From positions 1 through 64,000 of the IMG/VR virus record IMGVR_UViG_3300042465_002544: a DNA stretch of 64,000 nucleotides; one strand, 5' to 3'. The notes under the pieces were generated by a model that was not told where the DNA came from, ran no database searches, and saw only the letters and a list, made by a program, of their open reading frames with translations. Positions 29,421 to 38,543 of the stretch are shown here, one piece after another. The translations under genes and the position numbers were made by a program. The DNA is from a virus. The first letter of the stretch is position 1. The number at the start of each line of letters is the position of its first letter.

Positions 29421-30230
29421 ATGACAAACGATTTAAAGTGGATGCTATCCTCTGACCAGCAATTCCCATATCAAGATGATAAAATGATTGAACTTTGGTT
29501 TAAGGTTATGAGATGGTTCAAGCCAGATGTTGTGGATTATTTAGGTGATACTGATGATCAGGCTTGCTATAGCAAGTACACAGAAGGACGTTCAGCAGAG
29601 TTTTTAAAGATGCATAAAGACAATGAGGGTAATGCTATTGTTCCCCTTATGAAGCATGAAGCAAAATTAGCAAGAGACTTTTATACTAAGACTCGCAAAG
29701 TAGCAAAGAAGGCACAACTATTTTCAGCACTTGGAAATCACGATATTCGTGTATTTGATTATGTAGATGCAAAGCTTCCAGACTATATTGAAGCAACTAC
29801 ACCAGAGTCGTTATGGAACTTAGATAGTCTTGGCTATGATTATATTTATTACAATCAACCTCCTGCACACCGCTTTGGTGATATTCACGTTCATCACGGT
29901 AATGCTATTTCACAAAACGCAGGTGAGTCAGTTCGTAAAGATGTAGATAACTTTGGCGTATCTTTAATTCGTGGACACTCACATCGTGCAGGTGTATACT
30001 TTAACACCTATGAACTTAGAAATAGAGGTATGGGTGAAACATTGCGTGGGTATGAAATCGGTCATATGTGTGATGAAAAGTCTAAGGGTATGATGTATAC
30101 AAATAACCATAATTGGCAGAAAGCATTTGCTATTGCACATATTGAAAATGGAGTATATCCACACATTCAACTTGTTCATGTATCTCCTGACTATGCCTGT
30201 GTAGTAGATGGCAAGTACTTTAAGGTTTAA
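29421..30230 (+). CDS. Metallophosphoesterase
   Basis: 269 residues with AAAAGGA upstream. Calcineurin-like metal-binding motifs are present in order: SSDQQFP near the N-terminus, VVDYLGDTDD, ALGNHDIR, IHVHHGN and LIRGHSHRAG. These residues would hold two metal ions for phosphoester hydrolysis. Many actinobacteriophages carry such an enzyme near the replication genes; substrate (DNA ends, nucleotides, RNA) cannot be told. It is the first gene of the early/replication block behind a strong promoter. Confidence 0.85.
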   Translation: MTNDLKWMLSSDQQFPYQDDKMIELWFKVMRWFKPDVVDYLGDTDDQACYSKYTEGRSAEFLKMHKDNEGNAIVPLMKHEAKLARDFYTKTRKVAKKAQLFSALGNHDIRVFDYVDAKLPDYIEATTPESLWNLDSLGYDYIYYNQPPAHRFGDIHVHHGNAISQNAGESVRKDVDNFGVSLIRGHSHRAGVYFNTYELRNRGMGETLRGYEIGHMCDEKSKGMMYTNNHNWQKAFAIAHIENGVYPHIQLVHVSPDYACVVDGKYFKV

Positions 30231-30250
30231 TACTATGCTATCATTTAACA

Positions 30251-30439
30251 ATGAAATGCAAACTATGCAAAGGCAAGGTGATGGTAGATAGGGTATTTTC
30301 CAGTCACACCCATATAGAATTATTCTGTATGACGTGTGGGAAAAGATGGTCTTTCCACCACCCAAGCAACCATTCACCGTTTGTAAAATGGCTATATCAA
30401 AAAGAAAACGAACTGTCGAAGAAGACCTCGAACAGTTAA
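30251..30439 (+). CDS. Small zinc-ribbon protein
   Basis: 62 residues with two CxxC knuckles (MKCKLCKGK and FCMTCGKRW), a typical zinc ribbon that could bind nucleic acid or a protein partner. The ATG is 6 nt after TATCAT (30239-30244), so this may be another leaderless start. It overlaps the next gene by about 50 nt. Confidence 0.6.
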   Translation: MKCKLCKGKVMVDRVFSSHTHIELFCMTCGKRWSFHHPSNHSPFVKWLYQKENELSKKTSNS

Positions 30440-30921
30440 AGTCACCACAAAGAAGGCTATGCTTTCTTAATGATGAACTTCATAAAATTATACATATTGA
30501 TCGTGTAAATAATATTGTAAGAACTTATAACTATTTACAAGATAGGCAAATGGCTTATCTTTATACAGATTATAAAAAACTTAGATCACCTGCCTATTCT
30601 ATTAGGCTTGTTGGAAAGCTACTAAGTCGTAGTCCAGACTCAATAAGAAAAGCAATTAGGCGTGGTGATGTTAAAAAGCCATACCTTATGGATCAATATG
30701 TTCACGGTGTATATTATTTCTGTGAAACAGATATCTATAATCTAAGAGACTTCTATGCAAGTTGGCATACAGGAAGACCTAGAAAAGATGGTTATATTAC
30801 ACCAAGATATGATGTGCCAACAAAGAAAGAATTAGATGCACTTCTAGGCAAGTCTGAAATGCTATATATTAAAAATAAGAATGGGGACTTTATTCCCGTT
30901 TGGAAAGCAGAGGATTTCTAA
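30388..30921 (+). CDS. Helix-turn-helix DNA-binding protein
   Basis: 177 residues from the ATG at 30388 (in-frame upstream starts at 30334 and 30346 lie deep in the previous gene). The middle segment IRLVGKLLSRSPDSIRKAIR followed by a G-D-V-K-K-P wing looks like a MerR/excisionase-type helix-turn-helix. The N-terminus is basic (MAISKRKR). It may be an early regulator or a partner of replication genes downstream. The start is uncertain because no Shine-Dalgarno is clear. Confidence 0.6.
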   Translation: MAISKRKRTVEEDLEQLKSPQRRLCFLNDELHKIIHIDRVNNIVRTYNYLQDRQMAYLYTDYKKLRSPAYSIRLVGKLLSRSPDSIRKAIRRGDVKKPYLMDQYVHGVYYFCETDIYNLRDFYASWHTGRPRKDGYITPRYDVPTKKELDALLGKSEMLYIKNKNGDFIPVWKAEDF

Positions 30922-31169
30922 TGGCAAAGGGTAGACATTCTTACAAGAATAAACCACAAGAAGAAAAGGGCTTTACAAACCTGCAAGAAGATGCTATCCT
31001 TTACTCTATGATATGTTTAGAGGAAGCATTTATGATAGCCAGAAAACGCAAAGATGTTCAATCATTGATTTCCCTTGCTGACAAATGGTATGGTATCTCA
31101 CAGGCTTTTGAATTAGTAGATGATAGAAAGCCAATGATTGGTTTTGGAGCAGGAGCAGAAAATGAGTAA
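30921..31169 (+). CDS. Small helical protein of unknown function
   Basis: 82 residues. Start ATG overlaps the previous stop (TAATGG), preferred over an upstream in-frame ATG. A helical segment (AILYSMICLEEAFMIARKRK) dominates and the end is glycine/acid-rich. No family recognised. Sits in the pre-helicase operon. Confidence 0.6.
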   Translation: MAKGRHSYKNKPQEEKGFTNLQEDAILYSMICLEEAFMIARKRKDVQSLISLADKWYGISQAFELVDDRKPMIGFGAGAENE

Positions 31170-31365
31170 TACCGTTGTTAAGGTTAACCTTAAGTTTGTA
31201 AGAAACTTGGGTAACTATGAAAGTATGCACGTTGAACTTGGTGTAGAAGATTGGGTAAGAGATACCGATGCTAATACCGATGCTGCAATGAATAGAGTTT
31301 TTGAGTTTGTGGAAAGCAAACTTATTGAAAAAGTTAATGCGTTAGAAAAGGATCTAAAGCAGTGA
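31162..31365 (+). CDS. Small protein of unknown function
   Basis: 67 residues; ATG overlaps the end of the previous gene by 8 nt. Beta strands (VVKVNLKFVRNLGNYESMHV) followed by a C-terminal helix. The pattern KVNLKF...NYESMHVELG is reminiscent of small phage proteins encoded near helicases, but no function can be given. Confidence 0.55.
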   Translation: MSNTVVKVNLKFVRNLGNYESMHVELGVEDWVRDTDANTDAAMNRVFEFVESKLIEKVNALEKDLKQ

Positions 31366-31697
31366 CAAAAAGTGAGGCAAACCTAGCTTTTGCATTACTC
31401 ACATATTATTCAAAGAAGTTTGAAGATAGATATGGCAAGAAGCCAAACATAAATAAGTATAAAGAAAAATGGGCTGCCTCATCTATCCTAGAAGACTTTG
31501 AGTTTGACAATGCTAAGTTAATTATTGATTACTACTTTACCTTATCTAAAGAAGGACACCCACTTTCGTGGCTATTTAATAACTTTGATAAGTTAAAAGA
31601 TTCAGTAGAATCAAACGAGCAAGATAAAATATTAAGAGCAGAGCGTAGAGCACAGACAATAAAGTTGAGAGAAGAGTGGTTAAATGGGAATGCGTGA
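31362..31697 (+). CDS. Helical protein before the helicase, possible helicase loader
   Basis: 111 residues, GTG start overlapping the previous stop (GTGA). All-helical, with LAFALLTYYSKKFEDRYGKK, an aromatic segment YYFTLSKEGHPLSWLFNN and a basic C-terminal helix (AERRAQTIKLREEW). Phage helicase loaders are small helical proteins encoded next to DnaB-type helicases, so loading is a reasonable guess, but it is only inference from position. Overlaps the helicase start by 14 nt. Confidence 0.5.
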   Translation: MTKSEANLAFALLTYYSKKFEDRYGKKPNINKYKEKWAASSILEDFEFDNAKLIIDYYFTLSKEGHPLSWLFNNFDKLKDSVESNEQDKILRAERRAQTIKLREEWLNGNA

Positions 31698-32916
31698 AGA
31701 AGTAGAAGTAATCTCTTCTGTATGCGAGAATAAAGACATCCACGTTCTTTTTGAAAACAATGTGGACTATATGATGCAGTCCTGCGGTGATGTATGGGAC
31801 TTTGTAAAAGAGTATTATAATGAAACTCGTCAAGTACCGCCATCAGATCTTTTGCAAACACGCTTTCGTGATTTTGACACAGTGCAAGATCCAGCACCAA
31901 CTATCTATGCAGTTAATAGATTAAAAGAAACATTTCTAGATGAGTCACTAAGGACAACAGTTCGTAAGGCTGCACAGTTTCTTCAAGACAATCAATCTGG
32001 CAAAGCACTAAATACTATGTCAAGTGACATATCCTCACTTGCTAGAATTACTGCAAGGGTGAGAGACCTTGATGTAACAGATGTTGATGATGCATTACAA
32101 TACTTTGAGAAGACTCGTCAATCAGCAATGAATGGTGATATTGGTATTCGATCTGGGATTGCTGCATTTGATTTGTGCTTGCCTATGGGTATTGCTAAAG
32201 GTCAGTTAGGTGTGTTGCTTGCGTATCCTGCTATTGGTAAGTCTTGGATGGCTTTGTTCTTAGCTGTAAAGGCTTGGCAGAATGGTCGTGTGCCAATGAT
32301 CTTGTCTTTAGAAATGACAGAGCAAGAAGTTCGTAATCGTATCTTTACAATTATTGGTAATGGCAAGTGGTCACATCGTGCTATTAGTTCAGGTCGTGTA
32401 AACAATGATGAGTTTAAGGAATGGGCTGAGGGCAACTTAGTTGACAAGCCACCATTTAAGATTGTGTCAAATGACGGTGGTAGTGAAGTCACTCCAAATG
32501 TTGTTAGAGCAAAGATTGATCAGTATAAGCCTGACATTGTATTCATTGATTACTTGCAACTTATGCAAGACAATGCAGGAACTAGTTCTAATGAAACAGT
32601 TAAGATTAAGAACCTGTCAAGAGAGTTAAAACTATTAGCAATCTCTGAGCAAGTTCCAATCATTGCTATTGCTTCTGCTACTCCAGATGATGCAAGTGAC
32701 TTAGAGAGCGTTCCACAACTTGGACAAGTGGCTTGGTCACGTCAGATAGCCTACGATGCAGACTGGGTATTAGCATTTGGTCGTAAGCAAAATACAGGTG
32801 TTCTAGAGGTGGCGTTTAGAAAGAATCGTCACGGTTTCTTAGGAGACTTCTATATAGATGCAGACTTTGATAGTGGTAAGTTTGAGGAAATGATGGACCC
32901 TGCAGACCTATTGTAA
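31684..32916 (+). CDS. dnaB: DnaB-type replicative helicase
   Basis: 410 residues. A RecA-fold SF4 helicase: Walker A AYPAIGKSW (K186, S187), Walker B VFIDYLQL (D289), and downstream FRKNRHG, the arginine-containing strand typical of DnaB C-terminal domains. The N-terminal 130 residues are helical and shorter than in bacterial DnaB. Acts as the hexameric fork helicase together with the primase and PolIII alpha encoded downstream. Two ATGs (31684, 31690) are possible starts. Confidence 0.85.
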   Translation: MGMREEVEVISSVCENKDIHVLFENNVDYMMQSCGDVWDFVKEYYNETRQVPPSDLLQTRFRDFDTVQDPAPTIYAVNRLKETFLDESLRTTVRKAAQFLQDNQSGKALNTMSSDISSLARITARVRDLDVTDVDDALQYFEKTRQSAMNGDIGIRSGIAAFDLCLPMGIAKGQLGVLLAYPAIGKSWMALFLAVKAWQNGRVPMILSLEMTEQEVRNRIFTIIGNGKWSHRAISSGRVNNDEFKEWAEGNLVDKPPFKIVSNDGGSEVTPNVVRAKIDQYKPDIVFIDYLQLMQDNAGTSSNETVKIKNLSRELKLLAISEQVPIIAIASATPDDASDLESVPQLGQVAWSRQIAYDADWVLAFGRKQNTGVLEVAFRKNRHGFLGDFYIDADFDSGKFEEMMDPADLL

Positions 32917-32918
32917 TC

Positions 32919-32931
32919 TATAATGGTTATA
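32919..32931 (+). promoter_or_regulatory. -10 box for a leaderless transcript
   Basis: TATAAT (32919-32924) ends six bases before the ATG at 32931, overlapping the helicase stop region. No Shine-Dalgarno between. The -35 (TGGACC, 19-nt spacing) is weak. Confidence 0.55.
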
Positions 32932-33266
32932 TGGAGTTCGCAGGACACAAGAAAATTAAAGAGTTTACCATAGATGGTCAGATCTATGATGAAGCTGATG
33001 TAATGCGTTTGAAAGAAAAGTATAACTCCATAATGGATCATTATCTTAGAAGTCAGGGATATGTTCCACATTTAGACCTTGACATAGTTTTTACTATAGA
33101 TTATAATGGTAACTGGTTCGACTTTAAAATAACAATGTACGGTATTTATTTAGGAAAGGCAAAAGCAAAATGCTATATGGGAATAACAGGAAGCAAGCTA
33201 ATTCCAATGACTCCTACGACCCAGAGCAAGTCAGAGAAATCATCACATCGTGTGGAGTCTCAATAG
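32931..33266 (+). CDS. Protein of unknown function between helicase and primase
   Basis: 111 residues, leaderless-type start. Residues 1-82 look folded (IDGQIYDEADVMRLKEKYNS and beta strands DIVFTIDYNGNWFDFKITMY); the rest is Ser/Lys/Thr-rich and overlaps the primase N-terminus by 97 nt in another frame, so the C-terminal tail is probably a by-product of the overlap. Function not recognised. Confidence 0.55.
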   Translation: MEFAGHKKIKEFTIDGQIYDEADVMRLKEKYNSIMDHYLRSQGYVPHLDLDIVFTIDYNGNWFDFKITMYGIYLGKAKAKCYMGITGSKLIPMTPTTQSKSEKSSHRVESQ

Positions 33267-34123
33267 GCACTGAGTTAGATACTCACTTTTTAGTTTTCTG
33301 CCCGTTCCACAATAATCGTAATACTCCAGCGTGTGAAGTAGACAAAGAAAAAGGTTTGTTCCTTTGTTTTTCTTGCGGAGAAAATGGAACTATCCTAGAC
33401 TTTGTAATGCGTACAACCAATAGAACCTACTTTGAGTCTGCTAGAATTATTTCTAATGCAGCAAAAGCAGGAGACTTTGTTCAAAAGATTGACAAGTCAA
33501 TTATTCCAAAAGAAGAGTTTAATAAGTTTGATGATGCCACAATAGAACGCTTGCACACTTCCCTGATGCAAGACAATAAGGCTATCTCATATTTTACTGG
33601 TCGTGGCATTACAAAGAAAGCATCAGAGTTTTTTAAACTTGGATATTCAGATAAGCAAGATATGGTTACAGTTCCAGTATATTCTCATACTGGGATATGT
33701 GTAGGCTTTGTTGCAAGATCGGTAGAGGGAAAAGCATTTAAAAACTCTACAGGTTTGCCAAGAAGTAAAGTATTGTTTAATCTTAATAACTGCAAGTTCC
33801 AGGACATTGTAGTTGTAGAGTCATCTTTTGATGCCATCCGTTTGTGGCAATTAGATATACCTGCCGTAGCAACGCTAGGAGCAAATGTAGGCACAGTTCA
33901 GTTAGCCCTGCTAAATAAGTATGCCAATACAGTTATCGTTGCTCCTGATGGAGATGAGGCTGGTAATGAGATGGTCTCAAAGCTTATTAGAGGTCTTACT
34001 GGTAAAGATATTAGAGTAATGCAAATACCAGAAGGTAAAAAAGACATTGGTGATATGACAGATGAAGAAATTAATGGTGCATATTCACAAATAAAAGCAC
34101 TTGACTTAGCACTCAATATCTGA
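33170..34123 (+). CDS. dnaG: DnaG-type DNA primase
   Basis: 317 residues. Zinc-binding CHC2 domain with C44, H47, C66 and C69 (CPFH ... CFSCG), a short linker domain (about 115-165, ISYFTGRGITKKASEFFKLG) and a TOPRIM fold: VVVESSFDAI (E217) and VAPDGDEAG (D260, D262). It makes RNA primers at the fork. It is shorter than bacterial DnaG and lacks the C-terminal helicase-interaction domain, as phage primases often do. Overlaps the previous gene by 97 nt. Confidence 0.85.
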   Translation: MLYGNNRKQANSNDSYDPEQVREIITSCGVSIGTELDTHFLVFCPFHNNRNTPACEVDKEKGLFLCFSCGENGTILDFVMRTTNRTYFESARIISNAAKAGDFVQKIDKSIIPKEEFNKFDDATIERLHTSLMQDNKAISYFTGRGITKKASEFFKLGYSDKQDMVTVPVYSHTGICVGFVARSVEGKAFKNSTGLPRSKVLFNLNNCKFQDIVVVESSFDAIRLWQLDIPAVATLGANVGTVQLALLNKYANTVIVAPDGDEAGNEMVSKLIRGLTGKDIRVMQIPEGKKDIGDMTDEEINGAYSQIKALDLALNI

Positions 34124-34129
34124 TAAAAT
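34101..34129 (+). promoter_or_regulatory. Promoter TTGACT-N17-TAAAAT
   Basis: TTGACT (34101-34106), 17 nt, TAAAAT (34124-34129), inside the end of the primase gene. The transcript would begin just before a small hairpin GACCC-ACATATG-GGGTC (34139-34155), then the AGGAG site of the ssDNA-binding gene. Confidence 0.65.
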
Positions 34130-34138
34130 GTTGTAACA

Positions 34139-34155
34139 GACCCACATATGGGGTC
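34139..34155 (+). promoter_or_regulatory. 5' leader hairpin of the ssDNA-binding protein gene
   Basis: GACCC and GGGTC pair around a 7-nt loop, close to the expected transcription start and ahead of the ribosome binding site. A role in mRNA stability or autoregulation by the ssDNA-binding protein is possible but only inferred. Confidence 0.4.
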
Positions 34156-34174
34156 AAATATTAGGAGAAATATT

Positions 34175-34831
34175 ATGGCAAGTATTACGGGATTAGCAAA
34201 TATCCAAAAATTAATAGAACGTCCATCTCATTCAGATGGTCCAAAGGCTCGCTGGCTAAAGTTAGAAGATGGTCAGTCAGTTAAGATTCGTTTTCTAAAC
34301 GAAGTAGATCCAGATTCAAAGAGTTACAGTAAAGAAATGGGTCTAGCGATTGTTATCGCAGAACATACAAATCCAAAGGATTATCGCCGTAAGGCTCTTT
34401 GCTCTATGGAAGAAGAGGGCAAGTGCTATGGCTGCGAAATGCATAGGCGTGATCCAAAGGCTGGTTGGAAGGCTCGTCTTCGCTACTACACAAACGTACT
34501 AGTAGATGAAGGTAATGGCGAACAGTACACAGCCATTTGGTCTCAAGGTGTTGGTCCAAAGTCACCGACTACAACAACGATCATTGAGTATGCTTCTGAC
34601 ACTGGAGGAATTTCCAATGTTATCTGGAGACTAAAGCGTAACGGCACAGGTACCCTTACAAGCTATTCATTGTTCCCTGTTGCAACAGACGAGAAGCCTT
34701 TTGACTTCACAGGTATCGAAACCTATGAACTTGAAAAGACAGCAACTCGTCAAGTTAAGTATGCAGAGCAAGAGTCATTCTTTATGGGTCTTGAAACTGA
34801 GGAAACAGCTAGTGCGTCTGTAGATTGGTAA
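34175..34831 (+). CDS. Single-stranded DNA-binding protein
   Basis: 218 residues from the ATG at 34175, which has AGGAGAAAT upstream; an upstream in-frame start lies in the leader hairpin. The pattern resembles phage gp32/gp2.5-like OB-fold proteins: a zinc-knuckle-like set of cysteines (ALCSMEEEGKCYGCEMH), strands RLRYYTNVLVDEGNGEQYTA and an acidic, low-complexity C-terminus ending in SASVDW, which in this family binds replisome partners. It has its own promoter and lies between primase and polymerase, as expected for a replication ssDNA-binding protein. Confidence 0.75.
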   Translation: MASITGLANIQKLIERPSHSDGPKARWLKLEDGQSVKIRFLNEVDPDSKSYSKEMGLAIVIAEHTNPKDYRRKALCSMEEEGKCYGCEMHRRDPKAGWKARLRYYTNVLVDEGNGEQYTAIWSQGVGPKSPTTTTIIEYASDTGGISNVIWRLKRNGTGTLTSYSLFPVATDEKPFDFTGIETYELEKTATRQVKYAEQESFFMGLETEETASASVDW

Positions 34832-34838
34832 AAGCCAC

Positions 34839-34868
34839 TTGACAGACTTGGGGGCGGTAGGCTATAAT
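34839..34868 (+). promoter_or_regulatory. Polymerase promoter TTGACA-N18-TATAAT within an inverted repeat
   Basis: TTGACA (34839-34844), 18-nt spacer, TATAAT (34863-34868). GGGGGCGGTAGGC upstream of the -10 and GCTTATCGCCCTC downstream can pair (allowing G-U) over about 13 bp, so the -10 lies in the loop of a near-palindrome. Likely regulated. Confidence 0.65.
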
Positions 34869-34902
34869 TGCTTATCGCCCTCACTAATTTTATTGGAGAA
34901 AA

Positions 34903-37900
34903 ATGTATCATAATCATCATTCGCATTCTTACTATAGTTTGCTTGATGGCTTCTCCTCACCAGAAGAACTTCTGAAACGTGCAGAAGAGGTGGGTATGAC
35001 TGCTTTATCCTTAACGGATCACGGAACTTTAAGTGGTCACAGAGACTTTCTTATTGCTGCAAAAGACACAAAGGTTAAGCCAATTCTTGGTCTTGAAGCG
35101 TATTTTACTACAGACAGATTAGATAAGCGTTCTAAGAAAGAGCGTGGCGAAGATGAGCAAGTTTACAATCACCTTATTGTTTTAGCAAAGAATGAAAATG
35201 GTGTGCAGAACTTATCTAAACTATCTGAGATTGCTTGGAATGAAGGCTTCTTTAATAAGCCCAGAATAGACTTTGAGATACTAGAAAATTATTCATCAGA
35301 CCTTATCATCGCATCAGGCTGTATGAACGGTATTATTGCCAAAGCTATTCAAAATGATAATATGGAACTTGCTAGAAAGCACACAGACTGGTTTAAGCAA
35401 GTATTCAAAGATGACTTCTATATGGAACTACAACCACATAACCCATATGAACTTAATGCACAAATGCTTAAACTGGCAGATGAAATGGGTGTTAAGTCAA
35501 CAGTAACACTTGACTGTCATTATGCATCTCCAGAAGATCGGATTGCAGAAGAGATTATGCTTATCCTTGGTACACATCCTAATATTCGTAAAGAAGCTAA
35601 GTTTGATGATAGTCGTAAAATCAAAGATCTTATTGAACGCCTAGATTATTTATATGGTGATCGCTTTATGTCATTTAAAGACTTAGAGATCTACTTAATG
35701 GGATACAAAGATATTCGTCAGATGATGATTGACCAAGGTATTGATCGTGATGATTTGTATGAAAACTCTTTAGAGATATCTGATAAGGTTGAGTCTTATG
35801 AAATCAAAAAGGGATTAGATTTATTACCTGCAGACTATACCGATCCAGATCACCAACTTGAAAAGATAACTATGGTTGGACTGGCAAAGCGTGGACTAGC
35901 AGATAATCCAGATTATGTTGCTCGTATAACTGAGGAACTTGAAATCATTAAGTCTAAAAACTTTTCTTCATACTTTATTGTAGTTGCAGATATGATTAAC
36001 TGGTCAAAGAATAACAACATTCTTGTTGGTCCAGGAAGAGGTTCTGCTGCAGGTTCTTTAGTTTGTTATGCGTTAGGTATTACAGAAGTTGATCCAATTA
36101 AATATGGATTGTTGTTCTTCCGATTTATTAATCCAGAGCGTGATGATTTTCCTGACATTGATACAGACTATGAAGATCGTTATCGTGGAAAGGTAAAAGA
36201 ATATCTTTCAGAACAATACCAACACGTTGCTTCTATTGCTACCTTCCTTACATTTAAAGACAAGGGTGTAGTTAGAGATGTTGCAAGAGCTTTTCACGTT
36301 CCTCTTCCAGAAGTAAATAAAGCATTAAAGGGTATTGAAACTTGGGATGAGTTTATGTCTAGCACAATCTCAAAAGACTTCCGTGATAAATATCCAGAGG
36401 TCGTAAAGTATGCAGGTAAGTTGCGTGGACGTATTCGTGGTACTGGAATGCATGCTGCTGGTATTGTTGCTTCTAAGGATGCTATTTGGAAACACGCACC
36501 TATGGAAACTCGTAAAGATACACAGTCAGATGATCGTGTACAAGTTGTTGGTATGGATATGGATCAGGTAGCAGATGTTGGTCTTATTAAGATTGACGCT
36601 CTTGGTCTTAAAACATTAGCAGTTATTCACGATACCTTAGATATGGTTAAAGAGCGTAAGGGTAAAGACATAGACCTTTCTAGTCTTACTCTAGATGATA
36701 GAGAAGTTTATGCAGACCTTACTGCAGGATTTACAAAGGGTGTGTTTCAAGCAGAAGCAACTCCCTATACAAACCTATTAGTAAAAATGGGGGTATATAC
36801 CTTTGACGAACTTGCTGCTTCCAATGCTTTAGTTCGTCCAGGAGCTATGAACACTATCGGTGCTGAATATATTAAACGCAAAAAGGGTAAAACTCCAGTG
36901 AAATATATTCACGACATCGTAAAGGACTTTACTCAAGATACTTATGGGTGTATTCTTTATCAGGAACAGGTTATGCTTGCTTGTGTTCATCTTGGCGGAA
37001 TGACTATGGCAGAAGCAGACAAGGTTCGTAAAATTATTGGTAAGAAAAAAGATGTAAAGGAGTTTGACAAGTATCGTGAACAGTTTGTTAAGGGTGCTTC
37101 AAAGCACATTACAGAAAAGCAAGCACAGGGTTTATGGCACGACTTTGAGGCACACGCAGGTTATTCCTTTAATAAGTCCCACGCTGTTGCTTATTCTATG
37201 CTTAGTTATTGGTCTGCTTGGCTAAAGCGGTACTACCCACACGAGTTTATGTATTCACTTCTTCGTAATGAAAAGGATAAGGATACTAGAACAGACTACC
37301 TAATTGAAGCAAAGCGAATGGGAATTACAATTAAGCTCCCACACGTTAATGAATCGGATATTGACTTTACTCTAGAGGGTGATGCAATTAGGTTTGGTTT
37401 AGGAAACATTAAGTTTATTTCAGAAAACATTGGAAGTAAACTTATTGCAAGTAGACCATTTGATTCCTTTGATCATTTAAAAACGCTTGCAGGTACAAAG
37501 GGATCTGGAATAAACAACAGAGCAATAGAGGCATTAAATAAGATTGGTGCTGCTGCATTTAACGACAACTTAAGGATTGGAAATGAAAAAGAAAATTACT
37601 ACGAGTACCTTAACATACCTGAGTTTACTAGTGATATCCCTCGTTGGATTGAAGCATATGCAAAACCGCTTGAAGATTACTCAGAAGAGGGATCGTTTCT
37701 TGTCCAAGCAATGGTCAAGTCCATCAAAAGAGGAGACGGATGGAGCCGTATCGAAATCGTTGACAAGACTGGCTCTGTTGGGATATTTGACAGATCGGAC
37801 ACGGTAATTGAACCAGGAAAGATTTACATCTTCCTAGTAGCAGATAATCGTATTGGTGCTTATGCAACGGCAGAAGACCTTAAGAATACAGATGATCCTT

Positions 37901-38166
37901 TTATTAAATACTTACAAGCAAAAACAATGACATTGGGTGATGGAGAATTTTTTACTATTAGCTTCACACCAAGAAAGACAAAGGCTGGTCAGAAAATGGC
38001 AAATGCTGTCCTTGCAGATAAGGATAAAGAACTACACTCTGTAGTTATTTTTCCAACAATGTATGGTCAGGCTTTATCTAATATGAAACCAGGCGGTAGA
38101 TGTAAGCCAATATTACAAGAAACAACATCAGGAAGTACCACAGTAAAGGAGTTTGAGAGAGTATGA
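34903..38166 (+). CDS. dnaE: DNA polymerase III alpha subunit (family C)
   Basis: 1087 residues, TTGGAG before the ATG. N-terminal PHP domain (HSHSYYSLLDG, LTDHGTLSGH), then the family C palm with GPGRGSAAGSLVCYALG and catalytic FPDIDTDYED (D418, D420, D422 region), the fingers-thumb segment LYQEQVM and a C-terminal OB-like part near 930-1080. Slightly shorter than bacterial DnaE. A phage replicating with its own PolIII alpha is uncommon but known in several large actinobacteriophage groups. No beta clamp or exonuclease is seen next to it. Stop overlaps the next ATG. Confidence 0.93.
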   Translation: MYHNHHSHSYYSLLDGFSSPEELLKRAEEVGMTALSLTDHGTLSGHRDFLIAAKDTKVKPILGLEAYFTTDRLDKRSKKERGEDEQVYNHLIVLAKNENGVQNLSKLSEIAWNEGFFNKPRIDFEILENYSSDLIIASGCMNGIIAKAIQNDNMELARKHTDWFKQVFKDDFYMELQPHNPYELNAQMLKLADEMGVKSTVTLDCHYASPEDRIAEEIMLILGTHPNIRKEAKFDDSRKIKDLIERLDYLYGDRFMSFKDLEIYLMGYKDIRQMMIDQGIDRDDLYENSLEISDKVESYEIKKGLDLLPADYTDPDHQLEKITMVGLAKRGLADNPDYVARITEELEIIKSKNFSSYFIVVADMINWSKNNNILVGPGRGSAAGSLVCYALGITEVDPIKYGLLFFRFINPERDDFPDIDTDYEDRYRGKVKEYLSEQYQHVASIATFLTFKDKGVVRDVARAFHVPLPEVNKALKGIETWDEFMSSTISKDFRDKYPEVVKYAGKLRGRIRGTGMHAAGIVASKDAIWKHAPMETRKDTQSDDRVQVVGMDMDQVADVGLIKIDALGLKTLAVIHDTLDMVKERKGKDIDLSSLTLDDREVYADLTAGFTKGVFQAEATPYTNLLVKMGVYTFDELAASNALVRPGAMNTIGAEYIKRKKGKTPVKYIHDIVKDFTQDTYGCILYQEQVMLACVHLGGMTMAEADKVRKIIGKKKDVKEFDKYREQFVKGASKHITEKQAQGLWHDFEAHAGYSFNKSHAVAYSMLSYWSAWLKRYYPHEFMYSLLRNEKDKDTRTDYLIEAKRMGITIKLPHVNESDIDFTLEGDAIRFGLGNIKFISENIGSKLIASRPFDSFDHLKTLAGTKGSGINNRAIEALNKIGAAAFNDNLRIGNEKENYYEYLNIPEFTSDIPRWIEAYAKPLEDYSEEGSFLVQAMVKSIKRGDGWSRIEIVDKTGSVGIFDRSDTVIEPGKIYIFLVADNRIGAYATAEDLKNTDDPFIKYLQAKTMTLGDGEFFTISFTPRKTKAGQKMANAVLADKDKELHSVVIFPTMYGQALSNMKPGGRCKPILQETTSGSTTVKEFERV

Positions 38167-38507
38167 ACCTAGATAATTTAGCAAGAAGCGTACACTATAA
38201 TGCAACAGAAAAAGGTTTTTGGGATTATATGTATTCCAATGTAGAGCCAGTTGGAGATACCTTTGTTTTCTTTGCAAAACAAATAGCAATGATCCACTCT
38301 GAGGCAACAGAAGTATTAGAAGCACTAAGAAAGCAAAAGGGTGCAGGAGAAGTTACAGAAGAACTAGCAGACATTATCATTCGTGTAGTTGATCTATATG
38401 AAGGATTACTAATGGCTGGTGAAGCAGCAGGTTCTCTAGAAGACATTGTAACAAAGAAGACAATCACCAATAGCCAACGCCCAAAAATGCATGGCGTACT
38501 GGGATGA
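38163..38507 (+). CDS. MazG-like nucleotide pyrophosphohydrolase
   Basis: 114 residues, ATG overlapping the polymerase stop by four bases. All-alpha NTP-PPase features: HSEATEVLEALRK followed by EELADIIIRVVD, the EExxE/ExxD metal-binding pattern. MazG-like proteins hydrolyse NTPs or dNTPs (or ppGpp-related nucleotides) and are common in phages, where they may adjust nucleotide pools. Coupled to the polymerase in one operon. Confidence 0.75.
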   Translation: MNLDNLARSVHYNATEKGFWDYMYSNVEPVGDTFVFFAKQIAMIHSEATEVLEALRKQKGAGEVTEELADIIIRVVDLYEGLLMAGEAAGSLEDIVTKKTITNSQRPKMHGVLG

Positions 38508-38513
38508 TATAAT
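38508..38513 (+). promoter_or_regulatory. -10 box before recA
   Basis: TATAAT right after the MazG-like stop and 31 nt before the recA start. No clear -35. Confidence 0.4.
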
Positions 38514-38543
38514 AGATGCTTAGAAAAGATAATGGAGATATAA

